Shown here: in pieces, positions 1-7,312 of the stretch
How the letters are laid out: each line of letters begins with the position of its first letter
Position numbering within the stretch: position 1 is the stretch's first letter
Assembly: GCA_964356335.1 (NCBI GenBank)
Contig: CAYHHI010000071.1
Location: 1 to 9,268 of the forward strand
Source: CAYHHI01 sp964356335
GTDB taxonomy: Bacteria > Arandabacterota > Arandabacteria > Arandabacterales > Arandabacteraceae
Length of the DNA stretch: 9,268 bases
Reading direction: 5' to 3'
The notes under the pieces: model-generated
Database searches by the model: none
Told to the model about the DNA's origin: nothing
The model's input: the letters and a program-made list of their open reading frames with translations, nothing else
Translations under genes and position numbers: made by a program

Positions 1-226
1 TCACCTTTTTCTGTCCGGCCGTGTCAAGCTCGAGTTCCTTGTCTTTCCTCAGCTTCGCCAGGTCTAGCGATTCCTGCTTGAATGCCTTCACGCTACTTTC
101 AATCTCTGCAACCTTTGCTTCAAGATCGCGCTTCTCCTGAGGAATGGCCTCCTCGTCGGAGCGAAGATCGTCGCTTTCATCATCAAGCTGCTGAAGCGCA
201 AACAAAAGGTCTATGGTTTCCCTCAT
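1..226 (-). CDS. C4-type zinc-ribbon/coiled-coil protein (COG1579-like), 5' part only
   Basis: The first 75 codons of a gene that runs off the left edge. The visible protein starts METHIONINE-RETIDLLFALQQLDDE and is almost wholly charged heptad-like helix, with an 'IPQEKRDLEAKV' segment. That matches the N-terminal helical hairpin of COG1579 proteins (predicted nucleic-acid-binding, CT398-like coiled coil plus a C-terminal C4 zinc ribbon). The zinc ribbon itself would lie outside the window, so the assignment rests on the coiled-coil pattern and context only. The ATG overlaps the stop of the preceding small ORF (ATGA). It is preceded by a purine-rich AAGGAAGGGG ribosome-binding site inside that ORF, which suggests translational coupling. 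From memory, COG1579 genes often lie next to nif3 and near rpoD. The biochemical function is poorly known. Any other coiled-coil protein remains possible. Confidence 0.7.
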   Translation of the reverse strand, partial: MRETIDLLFALQQLDDESDDLRSDEEAIPQEKRDLEAKVAEIESSVKAFKQESLDLAKLRKDKELELDTAGQKKV

Positions 227-483
227 GTATTTACCCCTTCCTTTCCAGCCCTCGGCGGCAGGAAAGTTTTCAGACCCCATGCTTCTCTCTTGGATTTCTC
301 TCTTGCGCCGCTGATGTCCTGGGTTCTCCGGATTATGCCCTCGAGCTGCCCGGGATTCCAGGCCACAAAGAACTTGCTGACGTCGAGATTCTCGTCCCCC
401 AGGGAATAAGTGCGGCCGGACGGACCAGGCTCGACCGGAGGCGCAAACTCGCGCACCAGGTCATCGATCACGGATGCTTTCAT
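223..483 (-). CDS. Short hypothetical protein, 86 aa, with a Nif3-like N-terminal pattern
   Basis: This ORF is not confidently recognised. The chosen ATG begins MKASVIDDLVREFAPP and is preceded by GGGGGG six bases or fewer upstream. A longer reading from position 597 exists but would run through the terminator hairpin, so it was not used. The stop overlaps the next start (ATGA), which favours a translated gene. Residues 1-42 follow the spacing of Nif3/DUF34 N-termini: a helix, 'APP' at 14-16, 'GD' at 29-30, then a hydrophobic strand 'VSKFFVAWNP'. The family's 'WDNVGLQVG' core and its metal-binding HH motif are absent, and the protein ends at 86 residues, where Nif3 proteins are usually 250 or longer. 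No signal peptide or membrane segment is seen. It could be a truncated nif3 relic or an unrelated small protein. Its place just before a COG1579-type gene fits the nif3 slot. Confidence 0.5.
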   Translation of the reverse strand: MKASVIDDLVREFAPPVEPGPSGRTYSLGDENLDVSKFFVAWNPGQLEGIIRRTQDISGAREKSKREAWGLKTFLPPRAGKEGVNT

Positions 484-500
484 CTGCCCCCCACAAAACG

Positions 501-533
501 AAAAAGGCGTGTACCGGCTTGCGGCACACGCCT
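501..533 (-). terminator. Rho-independent terminator after the tRNA genes
   Basis: On the minus strand an 8-bp stem AGGCGTGT/ACACGCCT (526-533 with 505-512) extends past one mismatch by three more G-C pairs (522-524 with 514-516) around a 5-base loop. It is followed directly by TTTTT and then CGTTTT. This is a standard intrinsic terminator for transcripts reading leftward from rpoD or the tRNA promoter. It ends only about 17 bases before the ATG of the small ORF, so it could instead act as an attenuator for that ORF and the zinc-ribbon gene. Confidence 0.8.
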
Positions 534-534
534 C

Positions 535-568
535 AAGGTCGTTTCTCGACCTGAGTCCTCCCCAGACT
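535..568 (-). other. Two small stem-loops upstream of the terminator
   Basis: Read on the minus strand, AGTC/GACT (565-568 with 554-557, 7-base loop) and a GGTCG/CGACC stem (547-551 with 537-541, 5-base loop) lie in tandem just before the terminator hairpin. Together they give three consecutive hairpins in the stretch between the tRNA 3' end and the small ORF. No known RNA family was recognised. They may be only the trailer of the tRNA transcript or part of a leader of the following genes. Confidence 0.3.
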
Positions 569-610
569 TTTCTACATTTCTTCAGTCGCTTTAACATAAC
601 CGCCGTCGAA

Positions 611-687
611 TGGTGGGCGATACTGGAATTGAACCAGTGGCCTCCCGCGTGTGAGGCGGGCGCTCTAAACCCCTGAGCTAATCGCCC
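611..687 (-). tRNA. tRNA-Val (anticodon CAC)
   Basis: A complete 77-base cloverleaf. The acceptor stem is GGGCGAT/ATCGCCC, the D stem GCTC/GAGC, the anticodon stem CCCGC/GCGGG with loop CTCACAC, and the T stem ACTGG/CCAGT with loop TTCAATT. The discriminator is A and the 3' CCA is encoded. Anticodon CAC reads GUG valine codons. It lies 12 bases downstream of the CAT tRNA and shares its promoter and terminator. Confidence 0.95.
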
Positions 688-699
688 TCTTCAAAATAC

Positions 700-776
700 T
701 GGTGGGCCCACTAGGTCTCGAACCTAGGACCTTCCGGTTATGAGCCGGGCGCTCTAACCAACTGAGCTATGGGCCC
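700..776 (-). tRNA. tRNA with anticodon CAT (elongator Met or Ile2)
   Basis: A complete 77-base cloverleaf. The acceptor stem is GGGCCCA/TGGGCCC, the D arm GCTC-AGTTGGTTA-GAGC, the anticodon loop CTCATAA and the T arm CTAGG/CCTAG with TTCGAGA. The 3' CCA is encoded. The fully paired first base pair and GGGCCC acceptor exclude an initiator tRNA. The anticodon alone does not separate elongator Met from the lysidine-modified Ile2 tRNA; the GGGCC acceptor resembles isoleucine tRNAs. The anticodon stem has a C-A mismatch at position 27:43. It is the first gene behind the promoter at 787-813. Confidence 0.92.
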
Positions 777-786
777 CAAGCCACTA

Positions 787-813
787 ATTATAACATGTTC
801 CAAGCATCGTCAA
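787..813 (-). promoter_or_regulatory. Sigma-70 promoter for the tRNA pair
   Basis: The minus strand carries TTGACG (808-813) as -35 and a perfect TATAAT (787-792) as -10, with an extended TGT just before it. The spacer is short at 15 bases, which the extended -10 may offset. The start point would fall near 779-781, a few bases before the mature 5' end of the CAT tRNA. No terminator is visible between the rpoD stop and this promoter, so rpoD transcripts may also read into the tRNAs. Confidence 0.75.
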
Positions 814-832
814 GCTAAAACTAGGACGACTC

Positions 833-2578
833 TCAGGGCACATCTATGTAGCCGGTGAGCTTCCTTGCACGCGACGGATGCTTGAGCTTTCTGAGGGCTT
901 TGGCCTCGATCTGCCGGACCCTCTCACGTGTGACATTGAAGATGCTGCCGACCTCCTCAAGCGTCCTCGGACAGCCGTCACCGAGGCCGAACCGGAGCCT
1001 GATCACTTTCTCCTCGCGCCTTGTGAGAGTTGAAAGCACGTTGCTCAAAGCTTCCTGGAGCATGACGAACGCCGCAGACTGGGCCGGCGACACCACCCGG
1101 GTGTCCTCGATGAAGTCCCCCAGGTTGCTGTCTTCATCCTCGCCTATCGGCCGGTCAAGGGATATGGGCTCCTGAGCCGCCTTCAAGACACTCTTCACCT
1201 TATCAAGCGGGAGATCGAGCGTCTTGGCGATCTCCTCAGACGAAGGCTCTCGGCCATACTCCTGCACAAGCCGCCGCGACGCCCTCAACACCTTGTTTAT
1301 GGCTTCGATCATATGAACGGGCACGCGGATGGTCCGTGCCTGATCGGCAATCGCCCTCGTGATCGCCTGCCTTATCCACCACGTCGCATAGGTGGAGAAC
1401 TTGTAGCCCTTCTTGTAATCGAATTTCTCGACGGCACGCATCAGGCCGCTATTGCCTTCCTGGATGAGGTCGAGGAATTCGAGACCCCTGTTGACGTAGC
1501 GCTTGGCGATTGAGATCACGAGCCGGACGTTGGCCTCCACCATCCTCTTCTTGCCGTCGTTGACCATCATCTCGCCTTCTTCGATCTCTCTGACGAGGTG
1601 AAGCAGCTCGCGTGAGGTCATCTTGGCTTCTATCTCAACTCTTCGCCCTTTCCTCCTCGCATTTCTTATGCGCTTCTCATAGTTCCGGCATTCCTGGGAC
1701 GTCAAGCGAACAGCTTTCAAGGCTTTCTTCGCACGGGCGCCGCCCCTCACGCACAAACGGGCAGCCTCAAGGATCTTCACCGCCTTGCATCCGGCTTCCT
1801 TCTCAACGTCCTGGACTTCCTTCTCGCATTCGGCTATCCGCGCGGCAAGATTTCGCGGCCGCTCCGCCAGCTTGTCGATCTGCTGACGGTGGAGCCTCAG
1901 GTTCGAAAGCTCCTTGAGCCTCCGGCCGCACAGCTTCTCCATCTGAGCCTTGTGAAGTTTCTCCTTCTTCTTACCGGCTCTTGTGGCAAGCTTCTTCTCG
2001 ACCTTCTCCATGTCATCGTGAATCTTGAGCACTTTCTTGATGCATCTCAAAGCCCGATGCCTCTCCCGTCTTCCCGTGTAAAGGGGACCCCATGCCCCGA
2101 TATCGACTTGCAGGAAGTCTTCGATCTTTATCTTACCCTTCTCAAGCCGCTGGCCGAGAACGCTCAGATCCTTGTAAGAGGTTTGACAGCCGAACACCGC
2201 CATCTCCACCCTGGTCTGGCCATCCTCGATCTGCCTGGCGAGCCGTATCTCGCCCTCCCTGTCAAGCAAGGGTACTTTGCCCATCTCTTTCAGGTACATC
2301 CTTATGGGATCGTCGTAGCGAGCAGTCTGCGTCGCCATCTGGGCCTCAACCTTCTTGGCCTTTTCCTTCTCCTTCTTGGCTCGCTTCTGAAGGGCTTCTT
2401 CGGGCGAATCGACCACCTCCAGCTTCATCTCGTTGAACATCATGTGCACCCTGTCCATGTCGTCCACGGTGGCATCATCGCCGAGGCACTCGTTGATCTG
2501 GTCAACGGTGATATAGCTCTGCTTGATGGCAACTTCCTTGAGCTTTCTTACTACCTCTGGCCTCAATCCAGATTTCAT
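833..2578 (-). CDS. rpoD: RNA polymerase primary sigma factor (sigma-70/RpoD)
   Basis: A complete group 1 sigma factor of 581 residues that directs RNA polymerase to housekeeping promoters. Region 1.1 is about residues 1-60. Region 1.2 ('DPIRMYLKEMGKVPLL') is at 90-120. A long Lys/Arg-rich non-conserved region spans about 121-340. Regions 2.1-2.4 are at 345-425, including 'NVRLVISIAKRYVNRGLEF' and 'YKFSTYATWWIRQAITRAI' with the -10 reading residues Q404 and T407. Region 3 is about 426-490 and region 4 about 505-575, with the helix-turn-helix 'TLEEVGSIFNVTRERVRQIE'. Region 2.2 reads 'QEGNSGLM' where proteobacterial sigma-70 usually has 'QEGNIGLM', a tolerated lineage difference. The start ATG follows AAGGAG about ten bases upstream. 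It lies 44 bases behind dnaG, the last protein gene of the rpsU-to-rpoD run. The size is close to the family norm of about 600. Confidence 0.98.
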   Translation of the reverse strand: MKSGLRPEVVRKLKEVAIKQSYITVDQINECLGDDATVDDMDRVHMMFNEMKLEVVDSPEEALQKRAKKEKEKAKKVEAQMATQTARYDDPIRMYLKEMGKVPLLDREGEIRLARQIEDGQTRVEMAVFGCQTSYKDLSVLGQRLEKGKIKIEDFLQVDIGAWGPLYTGRRERHRALRCIKKVLKIHDDMEKVEKKLATRAGKKKEKLHKAQMEKLCGRRLKELSNLRLHRQQIDKLAERPRNLAARIAECEKEVQDVEKEAGCKAVKILEAARLCVRGGARAKKALKAVRLTSQECRNYEKRIRNARRKGRRVEIEAKMTSRELLHLVREIEEGEMMVNDGKKRMVEANVRLVISIAKRYVNRGLEFLDLIQEGNSGLMRAVEKFDYKKGYKFSTYATWWIRQAITRAIADQARTIRVPVHMIEAINKVLRASRRLVQEYGREPSSEEIAKTLDLPLDKVKSVLKAAQEPISLDRPIGEDEDSNLGDFIEDTRVVSPAQSAAFVMLQEALSNVLSTLTRREEKVIRLRFGLGDGCPRTLEEVGSIFNVTRERVRQIEAKALRKLKHPSRARKLTGYIDVP

Positions 2579-2622
2579 TTCCTGCTTTCTCCTTTCCCTT
2601 CAGGGTTCCATTTACCTAAAGG

Positions 2623-4383
2623 TTAGGTTGAAAGTAGTCTGAGTTGCTGGGCAAGTTCCTGTCTGCGGGACAATAGCGTATCCAAGAGATTCGCATCTCC
2701 TTCCCTCTCCGCGATCCGGATTTGCTTTCGCAGACCATCAATCTCTCGCGCGAGTACTCGCTTCTTCATCCACAGGACGTGGTCGGATGCCGCTTTTCCG
2801 GCATCGCCCGGGACGTGAGCCGCAACCGAGCAGTCAATCAGGAGACCTCTCGTGCCTTCGTCTTCGATAATCGAAAGCAGGGCGCTCGCGTCGAAGCCGA
2901 GACTCCTGGTTTTTCTGTCGAGTATGACCTCGACTATCATCCTCATCCTGTGGTCCAAGAAATCAGCCGGCGAGATCTCGCCAAAGATCATGTCGGCATA
3001 TTCGGGAAATCCAATCAGTATAGAAATTAGGGATTTCTCGATCTTATCGCAAGGGGCCTTGCCATTATCTTTGGCTCGAGCTCGTTTTTCCTCGTCCGTC
3101 CGCTCCTGAGATGCCTTCTCCTTTGGTCTTGCCAGGGTCGAGAGTGACTTCGAGAGTGCGGCCTCGGCGACACCGCTCTTGGTCGAAAGCCTTCTCAGGT
3201 CGAGTGAGGCCCTTATCGGATCCTTTACCTTGCCGACGATCGCGAGGGCGAATTTCACGGCCTCCTCGCTCTCCTCGGTACCAGGCTGGGCGAGAACGAA
3301 ATCCACGTAGTGGACTGCATTGTCAAGGAGACTGGCCAGCGGCTTCGGTCCGTTGCGCCGGACGAATGAGTCCGGGTCCTCCCCCAGAGGAAGCCGTGTC
3401 ACCTTGATCTTGAGATCAGCCTCTGCTGCCACGCCACAGGCCCGCAAGCTCGCGATTTGGCCGGCTTCATCGCCGTCGTAAAGGAAGATGACGGTGTCAC
3501 AGTAACGCCTCAGGTTTCTGGCCTGCTCGGACGTGAAGGCCGTGCCGAGTGAAGCCACAGCGTTTCGAAAGCCGCTGGTGTGCAGGGCTATCACATCCAT
3601 GTAACCTTCGGCCACTATGGCCGAGCCTGTCGCGCGGACCTCATTCTTGGCGGTGTGGATACCGTAGAGCATATTGGACTTCTTGAAGACCCGCGTTTCA
3701 GGAGAGTTGAGATACTTCGGCTGTGATGAGTCCAGCACTCTGCCGCCAAACCCGAGAACTCTGCCGCCGGCGCTGACGATGGGAAACATGAGCCGCCGTC
3801 TGAAGAGATCGCGCACATCGCGGTCTTTGCCCACCGCAAGCCCGTACTGGGCGAGTGTGGCCATGTTTATCTTCTGCCTCCGGGCTTCCTGGACTAAGAG
3901 GTTCCCCTCGGAGGGCGCGTAACCCAGCATGAAGTCCTTCTCAGTCTCCTCACCTATGCCGCGCGACCTCAGGTAATTCCGTGCCTGGGTTCCCTCCTTT
4001 GTGCCCGAGAGGGCGGCGCGGTAGACTTTGGCGGCAAGCGCATTGAGCCTGTAGGCAAGTTCAGCCTCGGAACTGGTCTGAGTGGCCATCCTCGGCATGG
4101 CTATGCCGTAGCGCTTGGCAAGCGCCCTCACGGCCTCAGGGAAGGTGACGTTCTCAAACTGCATGAGGAAGTTGATGACATTGCCGCCGGCGCCACATCC
4201 GAAGCAGTGATAGATCTGCTTCTCGCGGCTCACGACAAAGGATGGCGTCTTCTCAGGATGGAAGGGGCAGAGAGATTTGAAACTCCTGCCCGTCTGCTTC
4301 AGGTTGACATGGTCCGAGATCACCTCGACTATGTCCGCGGTCTCCCTTACCTTGTCAACAAGGTCCTCCGGAATGGAGAACAT
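2623..4383 (-). CDS. dnaG: DNA primase
   Basis: Complete DnaG of 586 residues. It makes the short RNA primers for leading- and lagging-strand DNA synthesis at the replication fork, together with the DnaB helicase. The N-terminal CHC2 zinc-binding domain shows C39, H42, C60 and C63 ('CPFHPEKTPSF ... CFGCGAGG'). The central RNA-polymerase/Toprim core has 'AEGYMDV' with E259 and 'YDGDEAG' with D303 and D305, the metal-binding acidic residues. 'GEDPDSFVRRNG' follows at about 334-345. Residues from about 445 onward form the helical C-terminal DnaB-binding region, which varies in sequence as usual. The ATG has AAGGA six bases upstream, inside the last codons of mutS2, whose stop is only two bases away. 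The two are therefore almost certainly translated from one message. The length matches the family (about 580-600). Confidence 0.98.
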   Translation of the reverse strand: MFSIPEDLVDKVRETADIVEVISDHVNLKQTGRSFKSLCPFHPEKTPSFVVSREKQIYHCFGCGAGGNVINFLMQFENVTFPEAVRALAKRYGIAMPRMATQTSSEAELAYRLNALAAKVYRAALSGTKEGTQARNYLRSRGIGEETEKDFMLGYAPSEGNLLVQEARRQKINMATLAQYGLAVGKDRDVRDLFRRRLMFPIVSAGGRVLGFGGRVLDSSQPKYLNSPETRVFKKSNMLYGIHTAKNEVRATGSAIVAEGYMDVIALHTSGFRNAVASLGTAFTSEQARNLRRYCDTVIFLYDGDEAGQIASLRACGVAAEADLKIKVTRLPLGEDPDSFVRRNGPKPLASLLDNAVHYVDFVLAQPGTEESEEAVKFALAIVGKVKDPIRASLDLRRLSTKSGVAEAALSKSLSTLARPKEKASQERTDEEKRARAKDNGKAPCDKIEKSLISILIGFPEYADMIFGEISPADFLDHRMRMIVEVILDRKTRSLGFDASALLSIIEDEGTRGLLIDCSVAAHVPGDAGKAASDHVLWMKKRVLAREIDGLRKQIRIAEREGDANLLDTLLSRRQELAQQLRLLST

Positions 4384-4385
4384 AA

Positions 4386-6764
4386 CTAGTCCTTCTCCAG
4401 ATCAATGAGCGTCACACCGGTGCCACCCTCGCCGGCTTCGCCGAATCTATGCGACCTGACCCGCGGGTGCGACGACAGCATCTCCTTGAGACGCCTTGCC
4501 AAAATGCCCTTGCCCTTGCCGTGGATCACTCTCACAAACGGCAGGCCGCAGAGCGCCGCATCATCGACGTACTTGTCAACCATTTCCCAGGCATCCTCGG
4601 CGGTCATGCCTCTTACGTCCACTTCGGGGGGCACGATCTTCGCTTCGAAATTGACGCCACTTGTCCCGCGCGGTGTGGCGGCTCCCGCAGGCTCAAGAAG
4701 ATCACCCACGCTCACTTCGGCTCTCAGAGCCCCCACGACCACCTCGACCTTTCCTTTCTGATCGGGGCCCCGCACTATCAGGCCTTCCGTGGAGAGGGGT
4801 CTGACATAGGCTCTTGCTCCGACGGTCACCTGTCCAAGCGGCATCCTCGGCGCCTCGGGGGTCTCCAACTCTTCTATGGCTTCAGTTATTCTAGTTGCCT
4901 CTTCCCTTATCTGTTTCTCCACCACCCTGGCCACATGTGGCTCCACCTTCTTTTCCTTGAGCTCCTTCAGTTCACTCACAAGTTCCTGGGCAGTGCGCCT
5001 GGCCTCGTCAACTATGCCTCTTGCTTCCTTGAGGGCCTGCTTGCGAAGGTCCTTCTCGTGCATCTTGATCTCGCCCAACTTCCTCTCATACTCCGCCAAT
5101 ACCTGATCAGCCTTTCTGCGCTTGGCCTCAACCGTAGCCTCCTCCTCTTCGATCTTCCTTATCTTCTCCAGGAGGTCACGGCTCAAGTCTTCCAACTTCA
5201 CGCGTTCGCCCCCGCAATAGGCCCGTGCGCGGGCAAGCGTTTGCTCGCCCAGGCCCAGCCTTGCGGCTATTTCAAAAGCATGGCTCGCTCCAGGAACCCC
5301 CTGAATCAGCCTGTAGGTCGGCTCGAGATTACGGCTGTCAAATTCCATCGAAGCATTCTCAAGAAGAGGATTCTCGTGGGCAAATACCTTAAGATCCATG
5401 TGATGGGTCGTAACAACCAGTGTGGCACCTCTTGAGAGAAGTTCCTCTATGACGGCTCTGGCGAGGGCGGTCCCCTCGACGGGGTCGGTGCCCGCGCCTA
5501 TTTCGTCAAGCAGGACGAGGGCATTGCTGTCAGCATTGTCGAGCACTTTAATGATGTTTCTCATGTGCGATGAGAAGGTGCTAAGGCTCAGCTCTATGGA
5601 TTGCTCATCGCCGATATCAACAAATATCTTGCCGAACGGCGCGATACTCGTGCCATCACCGCTCGGTATGTGGAGGCCTGTCTCGGCGAGGAGCGTAAGG
5701 ATGCCTATGGTCTTAAGGGCCACGGTCTTGCCACCAGCATTAGGCCCCGTTATTATGATGCCTCGCTTCTCGCCACCAACCACAATGTCGAGCTCGACAA
5801 CGCCCCCATTGCCCTTGGCTTTCTGGGTCTCGATCAGGATGGGATGCCTCCCACCCTTTATCACGACCTTGCCATCGAGATTGAGATGGGGTTCGCTGCA
5901 GCGGAACTCAAGCGAGAAGCGCCCGGCAGCAAGCATAACATCAAGCCTGAAGAGCACCTCCATATCCACCACGAGATCGTCTGCCGCCCCGCCTACCGCC
6001 TGGGTCAGCGCGATCAAGATCTTAAGGATCTCGTCCTTCTCCTCAAGCTCGAGGCTGCGAAGCGTGTTATTGAGCGGCACGGTTTCCATAGGCTCTATGA
6101 ATACGGTGGCCCCACTCTGGGAGGTGTCATGCACGATCCCTGCCATGGTGCTCTTCGCTTCGGCTCGCACAGGCACGACGTACCTGCCGCTCCTGATCGT
6201 GATGAGGCTCTCCTGCAGGTGCTGCCGAAGGTTCTCTCTCGCCAGTATGTTCTGAAGAGTCGAGGAGATTCTGGCCGTGACTCTCCCCTTCTCCTGCCTT
6301 ATCTTCTTCAAGCGCGCCGATGCGCCGTCGCGGATATTGGTGTCTTCGTCTATCGCGGCGTCAATGGCGTTTTCGATGCGGACAAGATCGATGAGACGGG
6401 AAGCGACCTCGGAAAGAAGCGGCGCGCGCTCGGCATTCTCCGAGAAGAATCTCCTGGCGAGGCGCGCGGTCTTTGCCGTCTGGGAGATCGCCAGCAGAGT
6501 TCTCGCATCGAGCACGGCACCGGCGACCCTGGCCTTGGATACTACCTGCCGCGTGTCAAGCGTCCCGGCCAGCGGTGGAGTTCTGCCCCACTCAAGGAGC
6601 GACTTCATCTCCGAGACCATCTTGAGCCGATGAGTCGCCAGGGAAATATCGCTCAGGGGCTCGAGACCGAGAACGCTCTCCCGGCCGGCCTCCGAGGACG
6701 CATAGCGAGCCACGAGGTTCAATACCTTCTCGTACTCAAGTGTGCGGATGGTATGGCTATCCAT
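4386..6764 (-). CDS. mutS2: Endonuclease/ATPase MutS2 with Smr domain
   Basis: Full-length MutS2, 792 residues. The family comprises MutS-like ATPases without the mismatch-recognition domain. Members have been linked to suppression of homologous recombination and, in Bacillus, to rescue of collided ribosomes. The core domains (1-330) lead to Walker A 'GPNAGGKT' at 340-347, 'STFSSHM' at 395-401, Walker B 'ALVLLDE' with D420/E421, and 'THH' at 453-455. A long charged coiled coil (about 520-635) is followed by a KOW-like small barrel (about 642-692). The Smr nuclease domain spans 714-790 with 'VDVRG' and 'HGKGKG' (748-753). The start 'MDSHTIRTLEYEKVL' aligns with MutS2 N-termini, yet has no good Shine-Dalgarno sequence; only GGGGGTGG lies about 14 bases upstream. 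The 92-base gap after yqeY contains no clear promoter. Its location between yqeY and dnaG is unusual for the macromolecular synthesis operon. Confidence 0.97.
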   Translation of the reverse strand: MDSHTIRTLEYEKVLNLVARYASSEAGRESVLGLEPLSDISLATHRLKMVSEMKSLLEWGRTPPLAGTLDTRQVVSKARVAGAVLDARTLLAISQTAKTARLARRFFSENAERAPLLSEVASRLIDLVRIENAIDAAIDEDTNIRDGASARLKKIRQEKGRVTARISSTLQNILARENLRQHLQESLITIRSGRYVVPVRAEAKSTMAGIVHDTSQSGATVFIEPMETVPLNNTLRSLELEEKDEILKILIALTQAVGGAADDLVVDMEVLFRLDVMLAAGRFSLEFRCSEPHLNLDGKVVIKGGRHPILIETQKAKGNGGVVELDIVVGGEKRGIIITGPNAGGKTVALKTIGILTLLAETGLHIPSGDGTSIAPFGKIFVDIGDEQSIELSLSTFSSHMRNIIKVLDNADSNALVLLDEIGAGTDPVEGTALARAVIEELLSRGATLVVTTHHMDLKVFAHENPLLENASMEFDSRNLEPTYRLIQGVPGASHAFEIAARLGLGEQTLARARAYCGGERVKLEDLSRDLLEKIRKIEEEEATVEAKRRKADQVLAEYERKLGEIKMHEKDLRKQALKEARGIVDEARRTAQELVSELKELKEKKVEPHVARVVEKQIREEATRITEAIEELETPEAPRMPLGQVTVGARAYVRPLSTEGLIVRGPDQKGKVEVVVGALRAEVSVGDLLEPAGAATPRGTSGVNFEAKIVPPEVDVRGMTAEDAWEMVDKYVDDAALCGLPFVRVIHGKGKGILARRLKEMLSSHPRVRSHRFGEAGEGGTGVTLIDLEKD

Positions 6765-6856
6765 GATGAGGACGCACCACCCCCAGAGCCATGCGTTTCG
6801 ACGACGTACTATCCCTATGAGGGGTTCTGAAAGAAGTTCCGGTACAAAGGTGCAGC

Positions 6857-7312
6857 TCAGTCCTTTGCCTCGGCAAGAAGCTCCCTCACAATCTTGCTCA
6901 CAAGGGAACCTTCAGCCCTGCCTGTGACCTTAGGCATTACGATCTTCATCACTTTGCCAAGGTCCTTAGGGCTCTGGGCGCCTACCTCTTTGATGGCATC
7001 CGCCACGAGTGCCTTGATTTCCTCTTCCGAGAGCCTCGGTGGAAGATAGGTCTCAAGAATCTCTATCTCTTTGAGCTCACGCGCTGCCAGGTCTTTTCTG
7101 CCGCCCTGGTCAAAGAGTTCAATCGCTTCCTTGCGCTTGGCAACCTCAGACATCACTGCTTTATAGAATTCATCATCCGTCAGTTCACTGCGCTTCTCAA
7201 CCTGGTCCATCTTTAGCCTGGTCCGCAGAAGGCGCAGCACGCTCAAGCGGGGACCGTCCCCTACCTTCATCGCAGATATGAGGTCTTGCCCAACCTTGTC
7301 CGTGAGACCCAT
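6857..7312 (-). CDS. yqeY: GatB/YqeY domain-containing protein
   Basis: A 151-residue all-helical protein matching the YqeY family, which shares the C-terminal tRNA-interacting fold of the amidotransferase subunit GatB. Recognisable segments are 'SVLRLLRTRLKMDQVEKR' near the N-terminus, 'EVAKRKEAIELFDQGGR', 'EIEILETYLPPRLSEEEI' and 'LGKVMKIVMPKVTGRAEG' toward the end. The family has no settled biochemical role; a tRNA-related function is inferred from the fold. The ATG overlaps the rpsU stop as TGATG, with AGG six bases upstream, so translation is probably coupled. A TTG codon immediately before this ATG is a possible one-codon-longer start. The rpsU-yqeY pair is widely conserved in bacteria. 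Confidence 0.95.
   Translation of the reverse strand: MGLTDKVGQDLISAMKVGDGPRLSVLRLLRTRLKMDQVEKRSELTDDEFYKAVMSEVAKRKEAIELFDQGGRKDLAARELKEIEILETYLPPRLSEEEIKALVADAIKEVGAQSPKDLGKVMKIVMPKVTGRAEGSLVSKIVRELLAEAKD

Noticed and set aside
484..597. Extension of the small ORF to 124 residues, starting at 597
   Set aside because: It would translate the terminator stem and T-run. The internal ATG at 483 has a strong G-rich ribosome site.
534..600. Possible RNase P RNA or riboswitch, because of 'GAAAAGTCTGGGGAGGACT' on the minus strand
   Set aside because: The conserved P4 and J-region sequences of RNase P RNA are absent, and no known riboswitch core could be matched.
3615..3839. Minus-strand 74-codon frame inside dnaG
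   Set aside because: It is an alternate frame within the intact primase core.
5601..6830. Long plus-strand open frame (409 codons) opposite mutS2
   Set aside because: It lies antisense to a clearly conserved gene and has no family-like motifs; it is a codon-bias shadow.
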